Positions 46,438 through 57,529 of a DNA stretch of 64,000 nt are shown here, one piece after another. The DNA comes from Rathayibacter sp. SD072 (GTDB lineage: Bacteria; Actinomycetota; Actinomycetes; Actinomycetales; Microbacteriaceae): NCBI RefSeq assembly GCF_017355185.1, contig NZ_JADILJ010000005.1, positions 1 through 64,000 on the forward strand, in the 5' to 3' direction. The notes under the pieces are model-generated. The model was not told the origin of the DNA. It was given only the letters and a program-made list of their open reading frames with translations, and searched no databases. How positions within the stretch are numbered: the first letter of the stretch is position 1; the number at the start of each line of letters is the position of its first letter. A program made the position numbers and the translations under genes.

Positions 46438-47506
46438 GGACGATCTCCAGGGCTGCGGTGAGGACCTCGTCGGCGTGGTCAGCCCACGTGCGCTCCGCGG
46501 CGATCTCCTGCGCACGCCGGGACAGCAGACTCCACTCGGCCGCCACCCTCGCGAGCGCGGCCGAGTAGTCGTCCGCTGTCGCGTCCGCCTCCACGACGAC
46601 ACCGGCGCCGTCTTCGCAGAAGGCCCCCAGTCCGGTCTCGCGCGTCACGATGATCGGCAGGCCGGCGGCCATCGCCTCCATCCCGGCGCGCTGCTGCCCC
46701 TCCTCCCTGCTGAGGAGGACCATCGCGTGCGAGCGGCGGAAGATGTCGGCCACGCCGCTGGGACTCTGCCGTCCCACCGACCGCAGCTTCGCGTCGAGGG
46801 AGTCGAGCGATCGTCTCCTCTCCGCGACGAGAGTGATGTAGTCGACGTCCTCCAGCCTCGCCAGACGGTCGACCCGATCGATCCCCGTCCGCCACTCCGG
46901 CTCGCCCAGCGTCACGAGCCGGAGGGGTCCGTCCGGACGTTCGGGGAGGTCGACGGACACAGGAGGGAACCCGTAGCCGCTCACGACGACCGGGACCGAG
47001 CCCCAGGCGGGGTCGGCCGCGATCGCCCGGGTCGGAACCGTCACCGGGAAACGGGCGTACTCCTGCTGCCCCCGCCGGACGGCGGACGCAGAGGGGCGCC
47101 AGGAGCCGGGAGGCGAGTCGACCAGCAGCCGGGCCTGCGTGCGCACATGGGGGCCGCTCCTGACGAGGACGGTCGCTCTCGGGAGCCGGGTGCGTGGTCC
47201 GAGCTCGTGAGCCGCTCCGGCCCAGACGACGAGGACGTCGGCGTCCGCACCGGCGACGACGCGGGCCGCGAGGCGACTGAAGAGAGCGAGCCGCGCCGTC
47301 TGGAAGGCACCGTGGGACGACGTTCGCCCTGCGATCCCGACGTGGACCGGCCGGACGTCCGCTCCCGGGAAGGCCTCCGGCTCCGACGTCACGACGACCA
47401 CCCGGTGGCCCTGCTCGCTCCACGCACGCTCGAGTTCCGGCGCGTGCCACGAGCCGGGCACGACCAGGAGGATCGTCAGGGCCGGCCTCGCCGTCGTCGC
47501 GGTCAC
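46430..47506 (-). CDS. Glycosyltransferase (GT-B, family 4-like), cluster 1
   Basis: This 358-residue protein begins LTILLVVPGSWHAPELERAW and has a donor half from LRLVTLGEPEWRTGIDRVDR. A modified E-x7-E motif is seen in EEGQQRAGMEAMAAGLPIIVT, as in GT4 enzymes. No membrane segment is seen. The GTG start is in a GTGA overlap with the upstream GT2 gene, and its stop overlaps the nucleotidyltransferase-PqqD gene by eight bases. Sugar specificity is unknown. Confidence 0.82.
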   Translation of the reverse strand: MTATTARPALTILLVVPGSWHAPELERAWSEQGHRVVVVTSEPEAFPGADVRPVHVGIAGRTSSHGAFQTARLALFSRLAARVVAGADADVLVVWAGAAHELGPRTRLPRATVLVRSGPHVRTQARLLVDSPPGSWRPSASAVRRGQQEYARFPVTVPTRAIAADPAWGSVPVVVSGYGFPPVSVDLPERPDGPLRLVTLGEPEWRTGIDRVDRLARLEDVDYITLVAERRRSLDSLDAKLRSVGRQSPSGVADIFRRSHAMVLLSREEGQQRAGMEAMAAGLPIIVTRETGLGAFCEDGAGVVVEADATADDYSAALARVAAEWSLLSRRAQEIAAERTWADHADEVLTAALEIVHA

Positions 47507-48378
47507 GCCGCGACCGCCGAGCGGATCCGGGCGAGCCTGGAGCCGAGGTACCGCCGCTCGAGCGGCCGCAGGACGCGGACGGAGGCCTCGACAGCGTCGA
47601 GCTGCTCGGTGACGTGCTCGGGGGCCCCTCCCCTCGGAAAGCCGGCGCGACGCCAGGCGAACCAGGACGGGACGAACCTGAGCGTCTGCGCGCCGAGCCG
47701 GCCGAACGCCTCCTCGACGAGCGAAGTGTCGCTCTTCGAGCGGTTCCAGGTCGGGTCGACCGTGATCTGCCCCGAATGGCGGAGGTAGAGCACTGTGGGG
47801 ACCGCGTCGCGGATCAGACGGTGCCCGGCGGTGCACGCCCGGAGGTAGAGGTCGAAGTCCTCCGCCGCGACCGCCCGGTACCCTCCGAGGCCCCTGACCA
47901 CGTCCGTCCGCGCGGTCATCGTCGGATGCATGAAGGGGTTCTCGAGGAGAAGAGCGAGGGGCACCGCGGCCGTCGAGAGCGCGGGGAAGAGCTGCGGCCG
48001 CAGGATCGGGAGGGGCGGCTTGCGCACCACGACAGGAGAGAAGACCGCATCCACGCCGGTCGCGAGGAGGCCCAGCTGACGTCGGAACCTCCAGGGGAAC
48101 GCGCGATCGTCCGCATCGAGAACGGCGAGGACCGGGGTCCGCACCTCGTCGAGCAGGGCGTTGCGGGAGCCCGGGATGCCCAGCGGGGAGCTGTCGTCGA
48201 GGAGCCGCACGCGAGGATCGCCCGCTCGTCGGACGATGTCACCCGTCCGGTCCGAGCTCCCGTCGTCGCGGACGAGGATCCTCCCGCTCGATCCGAGCGC
48301 ACGGAGCAGGCTCCGGATCGATCCCCCGATGGTCGCTTCCGCGTTCCGGGCGGTCATGCAGACGGTCACAGCATCCAC
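47503..48378 (-). CDS. Family 2 glycosyltransferase, first gene of cluster 1 operon
   Basis: A GT-A transferase of 291 residues with AVTVCMTARNAEATIGGSI at the start, the donor-binding RILVRDDGSSDRTGD and the metal site VLAVLDADDRAFPWRFR. The acceptor half includes EDFDLYLRACTAGH, common in EpsE-like enzymes. The GTG start has AGGAGGAGG about ten bases upstream. A TAGCGT -10-like box (48431-48436) on the minus strand would give a leader of about 45 bases. It heads a nine-gene operon reaching the polymerase gene. Confidence 0.87.
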   Translation of the reverse strand: MDAVTVCMTARNAEATIGGSIRSLLRALGSSGRILVRDDGSSDRTGDIVRRAGDPRVRLLDDSSPLGIPGSRNALLDEVRTPVLAVLDADDRAFPWRFRRQLGLLATGVDAVFSPVVVRKPPLPILRPQLFPALSTAAVPLALLLENPFMHPTMTARTDVVRGLGGYRAVAAEDFDLYLRACTAGHRLIRDAVPTVLYLRHSGQITVDPTWNRSKSDTSLVEEAFGRLGAQTLRFVPSWFAWRRAGFPRGGAPEHVTEQLDAVEASVRVLRPLERRYLGSRLARIRSAVAA

Positions 48379-48427
48379 GCGGCCAACGCCTCCTCCTGAC
48401 TGCGCTCAGGCGGAGAGCGCAGACGAG

Positions 48428-48450
48428 GGGACGCTAGGGCCGAGCGTCCC
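48428..48450. promoter_or_regulatory. Inverted repeat over the cluster 1 promoter
   Basis: GGGACGCT and AGCGTCCC form a perfect 8-bp dyad with a seven-base centre. Its left arm contains the reverse complement of TAGCGT (48431-48436), a -10-like box for the minus-strand operon. It could be an operator for the divergent glycan genes. Confidence 0.35.
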
Positions 48451-48652
48451 GCAGTCGAATTCCTGGCGTGAATCGCGACGCGGAAAGAAGCAGCAGGAGC
48501 TGCCGACGGAACGACCGGGCGCGGAGGTCCGTCCCGCCCCGCGACGCCGAGGACGACAAAAGGTGCCGAATCGGCTCACGAGCATCGGGAAACGCGTCGT
48601 GCGTGCGATTCTTCGCGACGGACAGGGTGCAGATCCCCTCGGAAGGCGTGGC

Positions 48653-49747
48653 ATGCGAATCCTCCACCTCAACGACACGCTGACGAACTCGGCGAACGGC
48701 ATCAACAACGTCGTCGTCGATCTCGCGATCCGACAGGCGCAGCAGGGGCACACGGTCCACATCGCCTCTGCGGGCGGTGACTTCACCCCGCTCGTCGAGG
48801 CGTACGGGGTGGAGACCTCCGTACTGGACTTCCGGCGCCGGTCTCCTCGTGCCCTCCCCCTCCTGATGCTGCGGTTGCGCACGCTCCTGCGGGCGTTCCG
48901 AGCGGACGTCGTCCACTCGCACACCCTCACTCCCGCCCTCCTCGCTGCGCTCGCAGCCCCGCTGACGCCCCGCGTCGCCACCGTGCACAACGAGTTCCAG
49001 CGCGGGGTGGGCGTGATGGGGCTCTCCCACGTCGTCGTATGCGTGAGCCGAGCGAACGAGCGGGACTTCGGACGTCGGCTGCTCTGCTGGGGTCGCACCA
49101 CGACCATTCAGAACGCGCCGCTCGGATCCCCCCGCCGGGAGGGAGCGGTCGCCCCTGCACCGCTCGAGGGGACCGCCGTCATCGCGGTCGGATCGATCAC
49201 ACGCCGCAAGGGATCGGATCTCGTGGTCGAGGCGTTCGGGCGAGTGGCCTGCACCCGACCAGACGCGCACCTCTACTTCGTCGGCAACCTCGACGAACCC
49301 GACGTACTCGCTCCTGCGCGCGGCCAGGAGTGGGAAGACCGCATCCACCTGGCGGGCTCGGTTCCCGATCCTCGCGCCTACATGCTCGGCGCATCGATCG
49401 CCGTCGCCGCCTCTCGGCGCGAGCCGTTCGGGCTCGTCGTCATCGAGGAGCGCGAAGCGGGACTCGCCTGCGTCGTGAGCTCCGCCGACGGCCTGCCCGA
49501 GGTCGCAGGCTTCGGCGCCGCCGCTCGGATCTTCCCCTCGGGCGACGTCGACCGGTTGGCCGCCGAGCTCGCGCTGCTCCTCGACGACGAGGAGGTCCGA
49601 GAGGAGTACGCCGCTCGCGCAGTTCTCGACCTCGATCATTTCGACGTCTCACGGATGACCCGCGAGTACCTCGATGTCTACGGTGCGCTCCTCGAGCGCC
49701 GCTTCCCGCGGCGGCGTCCGTTCGAGAACAAATCGAGACGCACCTAA
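48653..49747 (+). CDS. Family 4 glycosyltransferase, divergent from cluster 1
   Basis: A 364-residue GT-B transferase that starts MRILHLNDTLTNSANGINNV and has VVHSHTLTPALLAALAAP in the acceptor half. The donor half begins TAVIAVGSITRRKGSDLVVE and carries E-x7-E in REPFGLVVIEEREAG. GGAAGG precedes the ATG by six bases; the longer upstream frame is not supported. It stands alone on the plus strand, followed by a 400-base non-coding gap. Confidence 0.87.
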   Translation: MRILHLNDTLTNSANGINNVVVDLAIRQAQQGHTVHIASAGGDFTPLVEAYGVETSVLDFRRRSPRALPLLMLRLRTLLRAFRADVVHSHTLTPALLAALAAPLTPRVATVHNEFQRGVGVMGLSHVVVCVSRANERDFGRRLLCWGRTTTIQNAPLGSPRREGAVAPAPLEGTAVIAVGSITRRKGSDLVVEAFGRVACTRPDAHLYFVGNLDEPDVLAPARGQEWEDRIHLAGSVPDPRAYMLGASIAVAASRREPFGLVVIEEREAGLACVVSSADGLPEVAGFGAAARIFPSGDVDRLAAELALLLDDEEVREEYAARAVLDLDHFDVSRMTREYLDVYGALLERRFPRRRPFENKSRRT

Positions 49748-52136
<2,389 letters not shown>

Positions 52137-52324
52137 ACACAACAGGTCCTCGGCCTGCAGCCGCGAAAGAGGAACCCGCAGGAGAAAGTATGCGCCGCGA
52201 TGCCACTGATCCTGGGGGTCGACAGCAAAGAAACCGTTGCGGCAGTGAAAGGAGTGAGCACTGCTCCGGTTCGCTTGTCCCACTCGGGGGCCATGCCTCG
52301 CGGTCACCGACGACCGCCGAATCC

Positions 52325-52330
52325 TAGCGT
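52325..52330 (+). promoter_or_regulatory. -10-like TAGCGT, beta-helix gene (leaderless type)
   Basis: TAGCGT ends six bases before the GTG start of the beta-helix protein. It supports GTG 52337 as the start. Confidence 0.4.
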
Positions 52331-52336
52331 TGAAGA

Positions 52337-53959
52337 GTGGACACAAAGACGAAGTCAGATTCGGGTTCTCGCCGTTCCTTCCTTCTCTATGGAGGAGTAG
52401 CAGCAGCTACAGCCGTCGTGGCAGCTCCTGCAGCATCGGCTCTCGACGAGACGATTCCGGCGACCCGTGTCAACGGGATCCACAACTACTTGGAATTCGC
52501 GGGGACGACGGATGAGGACAAACTCCGCGCGGCGATCGAATACTTCGTCGCGGCCAGGCAGGAAGTCACCATCACGGTTTCGAAGAGCTTCAAGATCACC
52601 CGGACCCTCGTGGTGGACTCTTCCTACATCTCGCTCGAGTTCACTTGCGGGCCGCTCAACGCAACGGCGATCACGAACGGTCCGGCCATCGTGGTCGTCG
52701 GCAGCGCCACGTCGGGATACCCGAACACTCGAGCGGCGATCACTGGCCTGCGGCTCCTCGGGCCGGGGTCCGCCGCCGCCAGCAGCGTCGGCATCCTCTT
52801 CAACACGGACAGCACGACTGCCGCAACCACCCGCGGGCTCGGGCTTTGGGGCCTCGAGGTGACGGGTTTCGGGACAGGTGTCTCGTTCGAGAACGACGCC
52901 TTCCTCATCAGCTTCTACAATTTCCACATCTACCGTTGCAAGACGGCGGTCTCGATGCCGGCCGGCAAAGTGAATTACGGTGAGAACATCAAGTTCATCG
53001 GTGGCGGAATCGGGACCAGTACCGTCGGTGTCTATAACGCGAATCCCGACGGAGAGCTGCATTTCGTCTCCACGTCGATCGACTTCTGCGTGCAGGCGGT
53101 GAAAGTCGACGCTGGGCGTGTAATTCTCCATCAACCTCACATCGAGATCAATGAGAGCGGATCGAGCTCGACTCTTTCGCAATTCGTGACCGGAACGAAC
53201 ACCGCCGCGCAGATCTCGATCTCCGGAGGACATCTGTTCTTCCATCAGACACCGATGGCGAACTTCTTGTTCGAGACGAACGCAGGAGGCTGGGGCGGCG
53301 GGATTCAAGTGCACCAGCTGTCCCTCTTCAACACCCAGATGAAGTCGGGATATCTGGTAGGCGGCACGGGCAAAGTGCGAATCAGCCAGCACATCACGTC
53401 CGACGGGAATGGAAGCGGATCAGGTCAGGGCTCGATCCTCCATTCGAAGGCAGCGAACAAGCTTGTGGACGGTACCTTCACACTGGGTTCGTCGGTCGAT
53501 GCCTTCATCAACAGCACCGACGCCACGACAAGGACGACCAGCCCGTACATGACGCTGACGACAAACGGGAATCAACTGCTGATGACCCGGATCACCGGCG
53601 GTCTGGGACCCTCCGTCGCCATCGACGTGCCTGTCACCGCGGGGCTACTCTACGGCGTAGATTTCACAATCGCCGGCTCATCATCGACCGGCACCATGTA
53701 CGTCTCGGAATCATTCGTGGCAGTGACGGGAACGTCCCCGATCGGCATACCCGTGGTCGCCCGCAGCAACGCCAGACCGGTGTCGAACTTGGATCTTACT
53801 GGCGCGAATTCGCAGGCGCCGTTCCGGAAGACTTATCCGCAGACGACGTGGAACCGGGTCGCGCCCGCCTGGGCGACCCATTTCCGGCTGCGGTTCACGT
53901 TCGGGTCGGTGACGGCTGGAGTGACGCGCTTCTCTGAGATCGTCATCACCGAACTCTGA
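52337..53959 (+). CDS. Tat-exported right-handed beta-helix protein
   Basis: This 540-residue protein begins with a twin-arginine signal (SRRSFLLYGGVAAATAVVAA) ending near Ala-Ser-Ala and is probably exported folded. The mature part starts like pectate-lyase/tailspike folds, with repeating short beta-strands (for example GILFNTDSTTAATTRGLGLWG, VGVYNANPDGELHF) over residues ~80-370, then a beta-sandwich-like C-terminus. No catalytic residues can be named. Position among glycan genes suggests a polysaccharide lyase, modifying enzyme or surface-attached factor. Codon use is visibly more A/T-rich than in the housekeeping genes. Confidence 0.72.
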   Translation: MDTKTKSDSGSRRSFLLYGGVAAATAVVAAPAASALDETIPATRVNGIHNYLEFAGTTDEDKLRAAIEYFVAARQEVTITVSKSFKITRTLVVDSSYISLEFTCGPLNATAITNGPAIVVVGSATSGYPNTRAAITGLRLLGPGSAAASSVGILFNTDSTTAATTRGLGLWGLEVTGFGTGVSFENDAFLISFYNFHIYRCKTAVSMPAGKVNYGENIKFIGGGIGTSTVGVYNANPDGELHFVSTSIDFCVQAVKVDAGRVILHQPHIEINESGSSSTLSQFVTGTNTAAQISISGGHLFFHQTPMANFLFETNAGGWGGGIQVHQLSLFNTQMKSGYLVGGTGKVRISQHITSDGNGSGSGQGSILHSKAANKLVDGTFTLGSSVDAFINSTDATTRTTSPYMTLTTNGNQLLMTRITGGLGPSVAIDVPVTAGLLYGVDFTIAGSSSTGTMYVSESFVAVTGTSPIGIPVVARSNARPVSNLDLTGANSQAPFRKTYPQTTWNRVAPAWATHFRLRFTFGSVTAGVTRFSEIVITEL

Positions 53960-53971
53960 AGGGGGCCACTT

Positions 53972-53994
53972 CCGACCCTGTCGCTGCAGGTCGG
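53972..53994 (+). terminator. Hairpin after the beta-helix gene
   Basis: CCGACC and GGTCGG pair, with CTG/CAG extending inward around one bulged C. It lies 13 bases past the stop codon. A TAGGAT (54000-54005) just downstream could be the -10 for the next operon. Confidence 0.45.
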
Positions 53995-54166
53995 GCTGGT
54001 AGGATCGATTATCCTCGTCGCCGCCGATCGAGGCCGCCCTCACCGCACCGTCCGCCGCGCACTGGCCGGACCTGGAGGTGGATCGGAGCGCCCAGCCCTC
54101 GTCGAGGCATCGGACCGCACCCAGGACGACATCCGACGACGACTTGGCCCAAGGAGAAGCAGACCT

Positions 54167-55237
54167 ATGGTTCGCACCCTGTTCTCGGTCAAGAGCTTCT
54201 CAGGCTCGAGCAATCCCTACGTCCGACTTCTTGTCGAGTCGTTGCCGACCGACGTCGTAGCGACGCCATTCTCGTGGCGCACCGCGTTGCTCGGCCCGTA
54301 TGACGTGCTGCATGTTCACTGGCCTGAGTATCTCTTCCGCTCTCGGCGCGGCGCGCGCCGTGTCGTGAAGTCGGCGCTAGCACTCGGACTGATCACGCGA
54401 ATCATCATCCGCCGTACTCCTGTCGTCCTGACGGTACACAACCTGCGCCCGCATGAGACGGGAAGCTCAATCGAGGCCCTCCTCGCGCAATGGCTCGAGC
54501 GCCTCACCGACATCCGCATCTACTTGAACGAGTCCGAGGAGAACGATCTGGCGCGCGGCGTCGTCGTCTTGCACGCCGCGTACCCGGAACGGCCCCGCGC
54601 CGACGAGGAACGGGACGCCGCACGGAAAATCCTGTTCTTCGGACAGCTCAGGCCTTACAAGGGTCTCGAGGATCTTCTCGCGGCGTTCCGAGAGGTGAGC
54701 GACGGCGAATTGGTCATCGCTGGTGCGGCGGCTGTGCCGGAGTATGCATACGACATCGAGCGAGTAGTGACGGCCGATGAGCGCGTCGAGCTCCGGATTG
54801 GGCATCTGAGCGACGACGAATTGGCAGAACTCCTTCACTCGTCCGACCTGGTCACGCTGCCCTACAAGTACCTCTACAACTCGGGAGCCGCGGTGATGGC
54901 ACTCGGAGCGGGAAAGACGATCCTCGTGCCATCTAGCGGGTCAACGCGAGCACTTGCACGAGAGGTCGGAGGAGAGTGGGTCTCGCTCTTCGATGCTCCG
55001 TTGGCGGCGGCCGATTTGGAGGCGGGCCTGGCATCAGCTGCCTCCCATGGTGGATCCGATCGTCCGAACCTGTCGAAGCGTGAGAGCTCGCTCGTAGGCA
55101 ACCTGCACGCCGCGGTGTACGAGGCCCTCCTCGCCGCAGGACGCGGAGGTCCGGGACGGTCTCGCCGCCGGGCTGACGCACTGCGCCGCATCCGTGCGGA
55201 CCGCCGGTTTCGCGAACACTCCGAGCTCAACCGTTGA
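54167..55237 (+). CDS. Glycosyltransferase (GT-B, GumH-like), cluster 2
   Basis: This 356-residue transferase begins MVRTLFSVKSFSGSSNPYVR and has YDVLHVHWPEYLFR and VVLTVHNLRPHE in the acceptor half, typical of GumH/TuaC-like family 4/1 enzymes. The donor half starts KILFFGQLRPYKGLEDLL and ends its sugar-binding region with LPYKYLYNSGAAVMALGAGK. AAGGAGAAG precedes the ATG. It begins a three-gene plus-strand unit with the flippase and a pyruvyltransferase. Confidence 0.83.
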   Translation: MVRTLFSVKSFSGSSNPYVRLLVESLPTDVVATPFSWRTALLGPYDVLHVHWPEYLFRSRRGARRVVKSALALGLITRIIIRRTPVVLTVHNLRPHETGSSIEALLAQWLERLTDIRIYLNESEENDLARGVVVLHAAYPERPRADEERDAARKILFFGQLRPYKGLEDLLAAFREVSDGELVIAGAAAVPEYAYDIERVVTADERVELRIGHLSDDELAELLHSSDLVTLPYKYLYNSGAAVMALGAGKTILVPSSGSTRALAREVGGEWVSLFDAPLAAADLEAGLASAASHGGSDRPNLSKRESSLVGNLHAAVYEALLAAGRGGPGRSRRRADALRRIRADRRFREHSELNR

Positions 55238-55256
55238 CCGGCGGAGAAGACGCTTC

Positions 55257-56699
55257 ATGAGTGTCGGCAGGACCGCCGCGCGTGGCGCCAAAGTCACGCT
55301 GATCGGTCAGTGGTCCAAATTCGTCCTCCAGACAGGAAGCACCGTCGTCCTCGCTCGCCTCCTGGCACCGGATGATTACGGTCTGTTCGCCATGATCGTC
55401 GCGCTCGCGGGCCTGGCGACGCTGCTCGGAGACTTCGGACTGTCAACGGCTTCCATTCAGGCAAAGGAGATCACGCAGCATCAGCGGAGCAATCTGCTCT
55501 GGTTGAACATCCTCGTCGGCCTCGTCATCGCTACCGCGTTCTTCTTCGCTGCCCCGGCCATTGCCAACTTCTACGGCAGGCCAGAGCTGGCCGACATCGC
55601 ACGCGTTCTCTCGGCGAATTTCATCCTGCAGTCGGTAACCACGCAGTTCGTGGCCAATGCCTCTCGAAATTTGCGATTCAAGCTCTTGGCCATCGCCGAT
55701 GTCGTCGCCCAGGCCTTGGCGTTCGCCGCGGCCGTCGCGATCGCAGTCCTGGGAGGCGGGGTGTGGGCCCTCGTCTTCCAGCAATTGACGATCTCAGCAG
55801 TGCTCCTCGCCGTCGTGGTATCCACCTCTCGCTGGCTCCCGAGCCTTCCGCATCGCGCGCCCATGCGGCCTCTCCTGACGTTCGGACTCAATACCTTTGG
55901 CGTTCAGGCGATCAACTACGTCAGCGCCAATGTCGACACCGTCCTTCTCGGGAGGTTCTGGGGGCCTCAGGCTCTCGGTTTCTACACCACCGCCTACCAG
56001 CTCTTCCGGCTTCCGGTGCAACAGATCGCGGCCCCGATGTCGCGCGTTGCATTACCGGTTCTCTCGCGGAGCCAAGACGATCTACCCGCGATGAATCGCT
56101 ATCTCCAGCGCGCTCAGACCTTCATCGTCTACGTGCTTGGCGCGGCGTTCTTCCTTGCCGCTGCGCTGGCTCCACCACTCGTTGAGCTCGTGCTCGGACC
56201 GCAGTGGGGCCTCTCCGCGACACTTTTCGCCATACTCGCGATCGGCGGCCTATTCCAGTCGATGGGTTACGTCTACTACTGGGCATTCGTGTCACTCGGC
56301 TTGACGGGATTGCAGCTGCGATACTCCCTCATCACGCGCACTTTCATGGTGTTGCTGATCGTCGCGGGCGTTGCGTTCGGCTCGGTCGGCGTAGCAGTCG
56401 CCGTCGCCCTTGGACTTTTCCTGAACTGGCTCGTGCTGAGCATCTTCCCGATGCGCAAGACCGGTCTGGATGTTGGGGCTCTCATGCGACGCGCCGCACT
56501 GCCGATGCTCGTTCACGTCACGGTGTTCGCCGCCGTCTTCAGCGAGCGGTGGTTCCTGACCGCCGGCCTCATCTCGCCCGCTCAACTCGCTATCGGAGTG
56601 ATGACCGGAATCGCCTGCTATGCGATCTGGTTCCTGCTCTGCAAACCAGTCCGCCGCGGTGTCCTCGAGACCGTCGCCGTCGTCAGGAAGGCTCTATGA
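55257..56699 (+). CDS. Lipopolysaccharide/exopolysaccharide flippase (Wzx type), cluster 2
   Basis: This 480-residue protein has about twelve to fourteen membrane helices and the N-terminus GAKVTLIGQWSKFVLQTGST, followed by LARLLAPDDYGLFAMIVALAG, which is typical of the Wzx/WzxC (PST) family. It should export lipid-linked repeat units of the second glycan. The ATG at 55257 has GGAGAAG upstream; an ATG 63 bases earlier lies inside the previous gene. The stop codon overlaps the next gene by four bases (ATGA). Confidence 0.9.
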   Translation: MSVGRTAARGAKVTLIGQWSKFVLQTGSTVVLARLLAPDDYGLFAMIVALAGLATLLGDFGLSTASIQAKEITQHQRSNLLWLNILVGLVIATAFFFAAPAIANFYGRPELADIARVLSANFILQSVTTQFVANASRNLRFKLLAIADVVAQALAFAAAVAIAVLGGGVWALVFQQLTISAVLLAVVVSTSRWLPSLPHRAPMRPLLTFGLNTFGVQAINYVSANVDTVLLGRFWGPQALGFYTTAYQLFRLPVQQIAAPMSRVALPVLSRSQDDLPAMNRYLQRAQTFIVYVLGAAFFLAAALAPPLVELVLGPQWGLSATLFAILAIGGLFQSMGYVYYWAFVSLGLTGLQLRYSLITRTFMVLLIVAGVAFGSVGVAVAVALGLFLNWLVLSIFPMRKTGLDVGALMRRAALPMLVHVTVFAAVFSERWFLTAGLISPAQLAIGVMTGIACYAIWFLLCKPVRRGVLETVAVVRKAL

Positions 56700-57529
56700 C
56701 CCGCCTCCGATCCGTTCCCGTGTACAGCTGGAATCCAGGACGCAACACGCTCCCCTTCTTCGAGCGGTATCCGATTGGCCGGCGTGTGAACAACTTCGGC
56801 GATCTCCTCGGCCCCGTTGTGGTCCGTCGGATCCTTCAGGAGCGCAAGGTGGGACCGGCACTGCTCCGGCCCGGCCGCGGCACAGTGCTCGCCGTAGGGT
56901 CCGTGATGCACAAGGGTCGCGACGGTGACATCGTCTGGGGGACGGGCGTGAACGGCAAGGTGGCGGTCTCCACCCACCGGTTCCATCGACTCGACCTCCG
57001 CGCCGTGCGCGGTCCTCGTTCGCGGACATGGCTGCAGGAGAACAAGGGGTTGGAAGCGCCTGCCGTCTACGGTGATCCCGCATTGCTCCTCCCCCAGCTC
57101 TTCCCTCGTCTTCGAGCCGCAGCGACGACGAAGCGGCACAGGCTCGCCGTAGTCCCGAACCTCAACGAGATCGACCGCTTCCGCGCACATCCCGATTTCG
57201 TCGACCCGCAGCGACCTCTCTGGCAAGTGCTCGAGAGGATCGCGAGCAGCGAGGTCGTCGTCGGCTCGTCCCTGCATGCGATCGTCGTCGGCGAGGCGCT
57301 GGGGATCCCCGTCGGGCTGATCTCATCCCGCGAGGAGCCTCCCTTCAAGTACCAGGACTACTTCGAGGGGACGGGGCGGACTGAGCGGGAGTACGCGATG
57401 TTCGAGGACTTCGACGGCGCGCTCGCTCACGCGTCGAGTATCCGCACCGATTCGTACTCTCCACTTGCCTCATGGGATGCGCGGCCACTGCTCGAGGCGT
57501 TCCCGATCGACCGCTGGCGTCGGAGCTAA
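56696..57529 (+). CDS. Polysaccharide pyruvyltransferase-like protein (ExoV/GumL type)
   Basis: This 277-residue protein should transfer pyruvate from phosphoenolpyruvate onto a sugar as a ketal. It shows the ExoV-like features VNNFGDLLGPVVVRRIL near the start, AVGSVMHKGRDGDIVWGTG and the conserved VVGSSLHAIVVGEALGIP, followed by KYQDYFEGTGR. It is coupled to the flippase by a four-base overlap. A second, CsaB-like pyruvyltransferase lies at 58641-59780. Its 3' end overlaps the convergent gene by four bases. Confidence 0.83.
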   Translation: MTRLRSVPVYSWNPGRNTLPFFERYPIGRRVNNFGDLLGPVVVRRILQERKVGPALLRPGRGTVLAVGSVMHKGRDGDIVWGTGVNGKVAVSTHRFHRLDLRAVRGPRSRTWLQENKGLEAPAVYGDPALLLPQLFPRLRAAATTKRHRLAVVPNLNEIDRFRAHPDFVDPQRPLWQVLERIASSEVVVGSSLHAIVVGEALGIPVGLISSREEPPFKYQDYFEGTGRTEREYAMFEDFDGALAHASSIRTDSYSPLASWDARPLLEAFPIDRWRRS

